A DNA stretch of 64,000 nucleotides, taken from the NCBI RefSeq assembly GCF_964340395.1, contig NC_135565.1:9410742-9474741 (forward strand), read 5' to 3'. Below, one piece after another: positions 54,411-64,000 of the stretch (the first letter of the stretch is position 1; each line of letters opens with the position of its first letter). A model generated the notes under the pieces. That model did not search any database. It had not been told where the DNA came from and was given only the letters and a program-made list of their open reading frames with translations. The stretch comes from Glandiceps talaboti. Taxonomy: Eukaryota; Hemichordata; Enteropneusta; Spengelidae. The position numbers and the translations under genes are program-made.

Positions 54411-54959
54411 CTTAAAATTACATAATCTTAATTGCCTTCTTTTTCTAAGGTGTAATGTGTAGTAAACAATTTTCAAAAATAGCTTACTGGGAACTGTTAT
54501 TATGAATGGAATTTTTTTATGTAGTTAGGTAATGGTCTATACGTAATGGAATATCTCAGACCACAGTATCTCTATAGTGGTCTGAGATAATTTATATGAA
54601 TATTTCATAGACAATAATAATTGACCCCACTCCCTGTCAAATGACACTACTTTTTGGAACCAAGGGGCTTGTGTCCCCACTTGTTGGAAACCTTGGCAGA
54701 ACACCGCCATCTAACCCCCCCCCCCTCACCCACCCACCCACCCACCCAACCCCTTTGTTACGTCAGAGCAGCATGTGTCTTTCATCATGGCAGAAGCCGT
54801 TGAGGTTTGATGAGGGACAGGGCTCAAAATTAATACTGTCACGCGGTACATTTTGCTGCAATGTAATAATAGCTCAGAATATTTCCATCATTTTCAAAAT
54901 TATTTTGACAAGTTCACACTGAAGAAAAATGTTTCATAGAAGTAATGGTTTATATAAAT

Positions 54960-55480
54960 TGAAAATTCATCTAGCACACTGATGACAATCACGTAAGTGT
55001 TTCAAAAAGTTACATACTAAAGTTCAAATTGGATACTAACTTGAAAAAATTGTTAGCGATGGCAATGCCACTTTGATTAATAGGACGAATGTATTAGTAC
55101 TCCTGATAAAATCACACAATAGTTCATGGCTACAGATATACACCCATCAGGATGATAAGTATTTAATCATCTTCTTACAAAGTTGTTCTACAGACTTGTC
55201 AACCTTGCTAAAATGAAGGAAAGGGACTTGTAACAAGGAATTCAATAAAGAGAAGAGAAATGAAGTTGTATAGAGACTAACAGGACAGAAAGGACAGAGA
55301 ATAGAACTGAAAAAATACATTTTTTTTTCTTGCCCCCCCTTTTTTTTTATTTCGCCCGCCCGACCCGCCTGACTATTCCATTGGAGATGAGAAACAAAAA
55401 AAAAAAAAACCTCACCCTTATCAAAGCACCTACACTTATTACCCCTGGCATGGATGTAGAGTGGCACAACAGCACTTAAA
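54960..55480. repeat. ~500-bp duplicated block, copy 1
   Basis: 'ctagcacactgatgacaatcac', 'gatggcaatgccactttgattaataggacgaatgtattagtactcc', 'atagttcatggctacagatatacacccatcaggatgataag' and the 'agagaagagaaatgaagttgta' block recur at 56221-56650. An inverted-looking poly-T/GCCC block terminates both. Confidence 0.85.
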
Positions 55481-55489
55481 TTTATATAA

Positions 55490-56215
55490 TACTATCAGGA
55501 AATATACTACATATCGGGTAATATTAACTTCCGCATCTGTAACGTTTGCTCTCTGTATTCAAGAATTGTGTAATGCACATTTTAACCGTTTTTTTCGTCT
55601 GTACATTTAGTTTCTGAAATTTAAAAAAAGAAGGAATTAGCATAGGAAAGCATGTGATGTAAATTGTATGAAAGAAAGTACTAAGCTTAACAGAATTGTA
55701 AATGTGAGTAACCTTAATAAGAATAGTAGTGTTTGATGGGGACTTTCTGTTTCTTTACCTTTCACTTACTAGGCAATAAATAGAATGTTACAATTTATTT
55801 GCTCTACCTAACAGATCACAACACCCTCATTAACATTTTACAATGAGAAAAGTAAATTTGAAAAGCCAGTTCATCACAGTGGTTCCTGTACAAAGTGTTT
55901 GTATTGGGTCAGTATTTCCCAATTTTCAAAAGTTGATTTGCTTTGTTTAAGACCGTTCAAAGTAATCTGGTTGGTGTAATTGGAACACAGGCTTTATTTA
56001 TCAAAGCCCTGTGTTCGTACTCACAACCTCACGTCAAAAGGACGCCATAGGGACAATTGTTTTCTAGAAGCACACGCTATCTTTTGAAATATTCCACATG
56101 TAGATTCATGACATTCTTCCACCTTATGTGAAAATGTGATGTCACTATTAAAACTCTTATTCTCAAGAAATATGATAGCAATACCTTATTGAAACGAGCT
56201 GGTGTAAATTCGTAA
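55490..56215. other. no gene recognised
   Basis: AT-rich spacer between the two duplicated blocks. Confidence 0.4.
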
Positions 56216-56220
56216 AAGCA

Positions 56221-56655
56221 TTCCTCTAGCACACTGATGACAATCACACAAGTGTTACAAAAAGTTACATACTAAAGTTTTCATTTGATAACTTGAAAAA
56301 CATTATAAGCGATGCCAATGCCACTTTGATTAATAGGACGAATGTATTAGTACTCCGGATAAAATCACACAATAGTTCATGGCTACAGATATACACCCAT
56401 CAGGATGATAAGTATTCATCTTCTTACAAAGTTGTTTTATGGACTTGTCAACCTTGCTAAAATGAAGGAAAGAAGGAGTTCAATAAAGAGAAGAGAAAAG
56501 AAGTTGTAGAGAGACTGAAAGAACAGAAAGGACAGAGAATAGAACTGAAAAAATACAGATTTTTTTCCTTGCCCCTTTTTTTTTTATTTTGCCCGCCCGC
56601 CCCGCCTGATTATTCCACTGGAGATGAGAAACAAAAAAAAAGGTCACCCTTAGAC
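56221..56655. repeat. ~430-bp duplicated block, copy 2
   Basis: Same order of words as 54960-55480, with short deletions. Confidence 0.85.
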
Positions 56656-56724
56656 TCTCACAAATTGAAAGCTGAATTAAGTATGTACAGATAAAGTTGT
56701 GAAAGGGCGCCCTCAAATGTCAGC

Positions 56725-58710
56725 CAGTCTTCTATTTGTATCTAGTTCATCACTTTCGAACGTACCGCCATGGTCGAAGGTTGTCCGCTGTCTGCCACTC
56801 ACTACCCGCTACATGCCCACCCAGTTCAAAGTTGAGCCTCCAATCCAAGTTCAACAGCGCCACCAGTGGCCAAAATGACAGTATTATTGCATCTAATTTG
56901 CATCTCGTTACATATATATGCACACATGGCCCATGGTTACTCATACTAGAAATAAATATAATGGAATAAGAAAATAATAAATGAAATAAGAAAATTAAAA
57001 CGAACGACTCTAATCTATGAAGGCAAAAAGTATTGCTCTGTCATATTGTGATCTGGTGTACACGGATTTTGTAACGCTACAATAGGGAACTTGCAATCCA
57101 GACTGATTATGCCCAGACGCAAAGGACTGTGGGATTATCTGTGGTTATTGTAATACCTAATCTAGAGCTACTGATAAAATAAACCTCCCACTCTGCCGGG
57201 TCAGGGTAACTATGAATTGATCTTTCGTGGTTACAAACAATGTAACAATATTGTTTGCAATACTAATTGATTAGTATTTATTATCACATTTCCCATGGTG
57301 CAACATTCAACATGACGGGTTTGCAAGCTCATTCATAACCATTCTTAAATTACTTCCATAAAATAAAGTATTAGTATTCACAATCTATAAGGTCACTGAC
57401 TTACCATCGAAAACTCGTCATTTAATATTATATGGCAAAATAAATCAAAACGGCTAGACTTGATTACATAAACACTTGTAATTTCGGGTGTTTCACATTC
57501 AATTACATTTATTTATCTAACTTTCATCATTTGCCAACAAGAAACACTACAAAACCATCTTAATGGCATATTTTAGCTCATCAGCACTGATGTTGCCTTT
57601 TGAACTGCGCATCTAATTAGTAGAATACCCATGGAAAACTTCAAGAACGCATATCAGGACATGCACAATATTTTTGTTGGTCCCAAAATACACGAATTAA
57701 TTCAGTTTGCTCCGAGCATATGGAAGCACGCTCCGAGTTATTGCATATAAATAGCACTATGTACCACTCAAAGCGGAGGTTCACATACGTTACTTGCGAA
57801 ATTTCGATGAAACGATATTAAGGAAGAGGGTTTATTAACCGGATTTTATTATAAGCAATGGAGTTGTAAAGAATTTCGTGAGTCTTGTTTAGCGACTCGT
57901 CTAAACTGAGAAAACGTGTGGTTTCCCCTGTTTCAATATCACTTTCATACAACAAGCCTATTTAATATTCATTAGAAGAATCATGGTATTCGAAGTATAC
58001 AGTTTAGGAAACCAACAAATCAAATATAAATACATACATACATACATACATACATACATACATACACACACATACATACACACACATACATACATACATA
58101 CTTACATACATACATACATACATACAATACAAAGACAGACAGACTACAAAAACATACTTCCCTTATGGAAGGTGAAATATGATACTATGGTTGTATTACC
58201 ATATATTAGATCTAAATATAAACAATACAGACCATCAAAATTTGGTTCATTTGACTTGTTTTTCCAATGTGAAACTGATATTATCTATTTAGAAGGATGC
58301 GATTGGTGTCTACTATCCTTTATCACTACCATCAACAATGTCAAACTTCAAACGCCCTATAAACAATGCTGATACTTAAATATCAATATTTTTGTTTCAA
58401 TTGACCAGCAGTTTTGCGCCAAAAACATATGTACCTGAGACGAATTTCACATTTGTAGCCACTTTCTGCACTGGCAGCACAACAATTTTATTTTTTTAAG
58501 CTCATACTGTCGAAAGAATTTTTTTCTTTTGAGTTGGCAATTTTATTCCCCAGCTTTTGGCCAGCGTCAAATGTTTTTTCTCGCATTCAAGTCAAATGAA
58601 CCAAATTCTGACTGTCTCTGTATTGTTTATATTTAGATCTAATATATGGTAATACAACCATAGAATCATATTTCACCTTCCATAAGGGAAGTATGTTTTT
58701 GTAGTCTGAC

Positions 58711-58755
<45 letters not shown>

Positions 58756-58913
58756 GATTGTATGTGTGTTTGTGTTTGCGTGTATGTCTGTCTTTCTGTC
58801 ATTGTGTTTGCAATTCAACAGCAATCCAATTGCAAATTTGTCTAATTTCTGCAAACACTATTCTTCTATCAACTTTCAAAGAAATTAATTACAGAAATAT
58901 TTCACTCATTTAC
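56725..58913. repeat. 2.2-kb tandem duplication, copy A
   Basis: Begins 'cagtcttctatttgtatc' and ends 'ttcactcatttact'. Copy B (58958-61192) is nearly identical; I noticed only isolated changes such as aacatGacg/aacatGgcg at about 57316 and cttaAtgg/cttgAtgg, plus microsatellite length. It contains (TACA)n at 58030-58128 and an internal inverted repeat (58128-58255 against 58590-58715) sharing 'ctacaaaaacatacttccc', 'ggtgaaatatgat' and 'gttcatttgact'. Confidence 0.95.
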
Positions 58914-58957
58914 TCTGGAAAGTTGTACCTCACTAGACAACTCATTGGCTATATAGT

Positions 58958-60358
58958 CAGTCTTCTATTTGTATCTAGTTCATCACTTTCGAACGTACCG
59001 CCATGGTCGAAGGTTGTCCGCTGTCTGCCACTCACTACCCGCTACATGCCCACCCAGTTCAAAGTTGAGCCTCCAATCCAAGTTCAACAGCGCCACCAGT
59101 GGCCAAAATGACAGTATTATTGCATCTAATTTGCATCTCGTTACATATATATGCACACATGGCCCATGGTTACTCATACTAGAAATAAATATAATGGAAT
59201 AAGAAAATAATAAATGAAATAAGAAAATTAAAACGAACGACTCTAATCTATGAAGGCAAAAAGTATTGCTCTGTCATATTGTGATCTGGTGTACACGGAT
59301 TTTGTAACGCTACAATAGGGAACTTGCAATCCAGACTGATTATGCCCAGACGCAAAGGACTGTGGGATTATCTGTGGTTATTGTAATACCTAATCTAGAG
59401 CTACTGATAAAATAAACCTCCCACTCTGCCGGGTCAGGGTAACTATGAATTGATCTTTCGTGGTTACAAACAATGTAACAATATTGTTTGCAATACTAAT
59501 TGATTAGTATTTATTATCACATTTCCCATGGTGCAACATTCAACATGGCGGGTTTGCAAGCTCATTCATAACCATTCTTAAATTACTTCCATAAAATAAA
59601 GTATTAGTATTCACAATCTATAAGGTCACTGACTTACCATCGAAAACTCGTCATTTAATATTATATGGCAAAATAAATCAAAACGGCTAGACTTGATTAC
59701 ATAAACACTTGTAATTTCGGGTGTTTCACATTCAATTACATTTATTTATCTAACTTTCATCATTTGCCAACAAGAAACACTACAAAACCATCTTGATGGC
59801 ATATTTTAGCTCATCAGCACTGATGTTGCCTTTTGAACTGCGCATCTAATTAGTAGAATACCCATGGAAAACTTCAAGAACGCATATCAGGACATGCACA
59901 ATATTTTTGTTGGTCCCAAAATACACGAATTAATTCAGTTTGCTCCGAGCATATGGAAGCACGCTCCGAGTTATTGCATATAAATAGCACTATGTACCAC
60001 TCAAAGCGGAGGTTCACATACGTTACTTGCGAAATTTCGATGAAACGATATTAAGGAAGAGGGTTTATTAACCGGATTTTATTATAAGCAATGGAGTTGT
60101 AAAGAATTTCGTGAGTCTTGTTTAGCGACTCGTCTAAACTGAGAAAACGTGTGGTTTCCCCTGTTTCAATATCACTTTCATACAACAAGCCTATTTAATA
60201 TTCATTAGAAGAATCATGGTATTCGAAGTATACAGTTTAGGAAACCAACAAATCAAATATAAATACATACATACATACATACATACATACATACATACAT
60301 ACATACATACATACACACACATACATACACACACATACATACATACATACATACATAC

Positions 60359-60389
<31 letters not shown>

Positions 60390-60987
60390 CATACATACAT
60401 ACAATACAAAGACAGACAGACTACAAAAACATACTTCCCTTATGGAAGGTGAAATATGATACTATGGTTGTATTACCATATATTAGATCTAAATATAAAC
60501 AATACAGACCATCAAAATTTGGTTCATTTGACTTGTTTTTCCAATGTGAAACTGATATTATCTATTTAGAAGGATGCGATTGGTGTCTACTATCCTTTAT
60601 CACTACCATCAACAATGTCAAACTTCAAACGCCCTATAAACAATGCTGATACTTAAATATCAATATTTTTGTTTCAATTGACCAGCAGTTTTGCGCCAAA
60701 AACATATGTACCTGAGACGAATTTCACATTTGTAGCCACTTTCTGCACTGGCAGCACAACAATTTTATTTTTTTAAGCTCATACTGTCGAAAGAATTTTT
60801 TTCTTTTGAGTTGGCAATTTTATTCCCCAGCTTTTGGCCAGCGTCAAATGTTTTTTCTCGCATTCAAGTCAAATGAACCAAATTCTGACTGTCTCTGTAT
60901 TGTTTATATTTAGATCTAATATATGGTAATACAACCATAGAATCATATTTCACCTTCCATAAGGGAAGTATGTTTTTGTAGTCTGAC

Positions 60988-61032
<45 letters not shown>

Positions 61033-61192
61033 GATTGTATGTGTGTTTGTGTTTGCGTGTATGTCTGTCTTTCTGTCATTGTGTTTGCAATTCAACAGCA
61101 ATCCAATTGCAAATTTGTCTAATTTCTGCAAACACTATTCTTCTATCAACTTTCAAAGAAATTAATTACAGAAATATTTCACTCATTTACTA
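58958..61192. repeat. 2.2-kb tandem duplication, copy B
   Basis: Direct repeat of copy A after a 44-bp spacer. The (TACA)n tract is longer (60263-60402). Its right border touches the tRNA-like sequence at 61196. No exon with splice support was seen in either copy; the Y/I/H/T-rich frames are microsatellite-driven. Confidence 0.95.
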
Positions 61193-61195
61193 ACA

Positions 61196-61275
61196 GCATA
61201 CTTTGCGTGGGAATCGAACCCGGGCCTCAAAAAATGGCAGGTAAGATTTTTACAACTGAATTTTACCACCAATGC
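61196..61275 (-). tRNA. tRNA-Gly(GCC)-like pseudogene or SINE head
   Basis: On the minus strand the 80-nt sequence starts GCATTGGTGGT, has TTCAGT in the D arm, CCTGCCA with anticodon GCC, and GGCCCGGGTTCGATTCCC (B box GGTTCGATTCC), and ends AAAGTATGC. This is the tRNA-Gly(GCC) order. A four-base AAAA insertion in the D region, a poorly pairing A/T-rich anticodon stem and imperfect T and acceptor stems make it non-functional. It may be the head of a tRNA-derived SINE. Confidence 0.6.
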
Positions 61276-61335
61276 TTATTTTCATATTTTCATCTTCCCA
61301 TATGTGGTGTGTCTGTGTGTTGTTTATTTCATTGT

Positions 61336-61355
61336 GTGTGTGTGTGTGTGTGTGT
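61336..61355. repeat. (GT)n microsatellite
   Basis: Short GT run. Confidence 0.8.
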
Positions 61356-61524
61356 ACATGCACGCTTGTGAGTACAGTGTACTTCTATCTGTCTCATATT
61401 GTGTTCACAATTCAAATGATCGAGGTACACATTCTTTAGGGTTGCAGCTAGAAGTGGCTCATGTTAGCTTGTTCAGGTAGCTCTTTATTAATGATTTTAA
61501 TGTGTTCTCTTCAACAAAGTGTAT

Positions 61525-62291
61525 TTTTAGCACAACTGAACTGTTAAGGTTCAGTAGTGCTTTAGGCATGGCAAAGTGTCTGTCTGTGTGTGTGACCGAT
61601 TGCCATGTTATTTGGTGGGTGTATTACCTTGGGTGTCTAGTTGGGAAATTGTTCAAATCAATATGACTTACTCACTGGTATGTGATTTGGGTAAAAAAAA
61701 ACCTCCAAAACTACTCAGCAGATCGGTCTGAAATTTGGTGGGAATATTCTTAGGGATGTTGAGATTAAGAATTGTCAATGACACGATGATTCCATCAATG
61801 ATATGCAAAATATGGCTAAAAATGCGTCTTTTTAGTAAAAAATCTTTAATTCTAAAACTACTGAGCAGATTGTGCTGAAATTAATGGGGATTTCATCAGT
61901 GATATGCAAATTAAGTGTAAAAGTGAATTTTGGTCAAAAAACATATCTCGAAATGTACTAGGTCAATGAGACAAACTTGGTGAGATGTTTCTAGAAGTTT
62001 TATTCTGCAGATGTTTTAGCAACAACCAATTGATCATGTATATTGCAAAGATAACAATAGGGTTGGATAGGCAACTGGATAATTCAACAAATGAACATCT
62101 TCACCTAGCATGGATCAGCATGTTGGTAAAAGTTTTTTAAAACTGTAAAAGTTGTGCTACAACGCCATTTGTGCTATTTTTTAGTTTAACATTCACAGAC
62201 AGACAGATGGACAGACAGACAGCCGGACAGACAACACACCATGCCTATAGCACGAGTACTACTGAACCTTATGAGCTGAGTTGTGCTAAAA
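61525..62291. mobile_element. intact TTTTAGCACAAC element (767 bp)
   Basis: The left end TTTTAGCACAACTGAAC..GGTTCAGTAGTGC..TAGGCATGG and the reverse complement of the right end (TTTTAGCACAACTCAGC..GGTTCAGTAGTAC..TAGGCATGG) form about 60-bp inverted ends, each followed by a GTCTGTCTGT / ACAGACAGAC tract. The interior has repeated 'aaaactactgagcagat' and 'atttggtgggaat' words. No ORF. This is the reference copy for the partial copies at 2.8, 11.5, 12.2, 14.1 and 25.1 kb. Confidence 0.8.
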
Positions 62292-62299
62292 TAGTAACC

Positions 62300-64000
62300 A
62301 AAACTACAGGAAAATAGAAGTAAGGTGTCATAATTTTACCTTTCTGCATGTGAAAAATGTTTAGGGTTGAAGGCTTAATCTATTATCGGTTGGGTTATCA
62401 GAAACACACTATATGTTTTATTTGGCCTATATTAAAAATGCAGAGTTCGTTTATTTTTAAATGTGTCACAGCAAAACATGATATATTGTTTCAGTACAGA
62501 CGGTCTATATAAATACACCTTATGGTAACAAAACATGACATATGGTTTTAGTAAGTATTGTCTATATAAGTACAGCTAATTTTGGATAGAATTAGTCCTA
62601 TATTACAACACGTTACCGTACAGACCAGAAGTCTCAAGTATAGGTAAGCATTACTGTTTTCTTGGCATAATAGAGTAATATGGTTTAATAATGTGAATTT
62701 GAAACGTGACTAATAGCCCGTTTCAAATTGTCCGATATTCTGCGTAGCATTTAATCAGCAATATTTGATTGACAGGCACAGTATCGATTGATTATACAAT
62801 GTCACAAAGTTATTAAGTGAAAAGAATATTGATTTTTTTTGCAACCTACAGCGCATTGAACTCGTGTATGCCCATAATAACAGATAGACCCGTCGAATTC
62901 TCCACAATGTCATGACTTTCTGGTCATCAGTGCGAGACTTGTAGTAAAAGGATAAACTGCATGCGAAACGATGGATGTTGTATAATTTGAAAATAAACTG
63001 TGTTTATCAAAGCCCTGATGAGTTCGGCCTCACCCCAAGGCCAGGGCCAGGAGTTTACAGATGCTCATAGCTCGACGGTCAAAAACCAAGTCCTGAATCT
63101 GCGACGCTATGGTCGTTACAATAATTAAATCACAATAATTCACGCATATGAGACTAGCTTCCTAAGATAACAATAGATCAATCATAGTTATGAGCGTCCT
63201 GGAAATGAAACAAAGGATACTAAACTTTAACTTGAATGACATCTCCAGACATACGATTTTAGTGTACCTAATTGTTTTGACATCCATGTGAACCATATTC
63301 ATTTCTATAACCAGGTGTTTGGCGACTTGTATAAACAATATCATGTCTGAACCCAGACACAGAAATTACAAATTGATGACATTTTGGTGAAATATACGGA
63401 AAATTATGAATCTCTCGCTTTATTTGTCACAGAACATTGATAAAATGAAGTCCTACTCACACAATGGCAGCGATAGAGGTCCGTGTTTTATGTAGGTGTA
63501 CACGATAAAATGTGCCCGAGCGAATAGTATTCACGCAGGTTTAATAAACGCGGTCATTGTTTTTGTATGGTAAATCTGACGTAGTATTCGTAATGTAAAC
63601 AACCAAGTTCGGACCCCTACAATCGCTAGGTTCAAAGATTTGATCTTTGTGTAATTCACGATAAATGTTTTGAGATTTCAAGTCGTTTGGATCTCTTCTA
63701 AAATTGTGTGGTGTTGATTTCTTAAATGTCTATCTTTTAGTCTGATTTTACTGTGATTTGCTAGATTTCAACCAGTGTCATGCTCTCTGTTATTGTAATT
63801 TCCACCACTCAAAAATCACCTCCGAAATTTCGGGAAAATATGAACAAAAATCTTTCATACGTGTAGGTATATATAAAGTCCACAAAATGGTAAAATCGTG
63901 TATTATTATGGCAAACTGAGCCGGAGTGCCCTTTTTTCACGCACTACTCAATTTAGGAAGCAGGCCCCTTTGCCCCCCCCCCCCCCCCCAGCCATTTGCT
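62300..64000. other. no gene recognised
   Basis: AT-rich. A weak 'acatgatatattg(g)tttcagtaca..tctatataa(g/t)tacac' doublet lies at 62475-62575. C-run at 63975-63990. Confidence 0.4.

Noticed and set aside
57983-60452. Frames with IHTYIHT repeats and a shared KVKYDTMVVLPYIRSKYKQY segment
   Set aside because: The start is microsatellite. The shared segment appears in both arms of an inverted repeat and in both duplicate copies, so its recurrence reflects DNA duplication rather than protein conservation.
63010-63050. CCTGATGAG motif at 63016 as a second hammerhead
   Set aside because: No GAAA follows the putative stem II, so the core is absent.
1-64000. CRISPR arrays, phage or bacterial operons
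   Set aside because: No regularly spaced short repeats with unique spacers and no compact prokaryotic coding; the window is clearly eukaryotic.

Overview
The window is animal genomic DNA: AT-rich, intron-bearing, with no operons or Shine-Dalgarno layout. The repeat spectrum is TTAA-flanked DNA transposons, Ty3-type and non-LTR retroelement remnants, foldback elements and long microsatellites. With the multi-copy gene families seen as single exons (IRE1-like kinase, KMT5A-like SET, uncharacterised DDE proteins), this suggests a marine invertebrate such as a hemichordate, amphioxus, mollusc or cnidarian. I cannot fix the species. Host coding sequence is sparse and occurs mostly as short exons with good splice signals, so most gene calls are exons rather than complete genes.

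Layout. 0.37-1.2 kb: a small two-exon gene of unknown function on the minus strand, its two exons joining in phase. 2.8-11.8 kb: an older repeat of the 'TTTTAGCACAAC' family split by an 8.48-kb element (3059-11541) with 24-bp perfect terminal inverted repeats and a TTAA target duplication. That element carries plus-strand exons of a Kolobok-like transposase and three nested inverted-repeat elements. 11.9-17.3 kb: tandem partial repeats, a decayed Ty3-type pol end with a PHD finger, and a LINE reverse-transcriptase fragment. 17.7-22 kb: non-autonomous elements and the left end of a second Kolobok-like copy. 22.8 kb: a sequence that fits a hammerhead ribozyme.

25.7-29.2 kb: exons of a minus-strand gene of a poorly known family, with a roughly 200-bp satellite in its intron. 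30.3-31.6 kb: a transposase-like pseudogene and an IRE1-type kinase exon. 32.9-36.8 kb: a second Kolobok-like transposase gene (two exons in phase, including the DGR-DSPG motif) and a DD37E Tc1/mariner-like transposase, tangled in a 1.3-kb tandem duplication. 38-43.4 kb: several minus-strand exons, including the start and the C-terminal part of a KMT5A-like SET domain. Between those two lie a dead copy of the kinase exon, a LINE fragment and a TTAA MITE.

43.8-46.5 kb: a conspicuously GC-rich, decayed coding island that I cannot assign to a family. 51.3-52.4 kb: a frameshifted DDE-type transposase-like gene. 54.9-61.3 kb: duplications, including a nearly identical 2.2-kb tandem pair, and a tRNA-Gly-like pseudogene. 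61.5-62.3 kb: an intact inverted-repeat element that serves as the reference for the repeat family seen at 2.8, 11.5, 12, 14 and 25 kb. The window is best read as a mobile-element graveyard with a few host exons. No intact multi-gene system is evident; the most novel-looking items are the TTAA transposon, the hammerhead candidate and the GC-rich ORF island.
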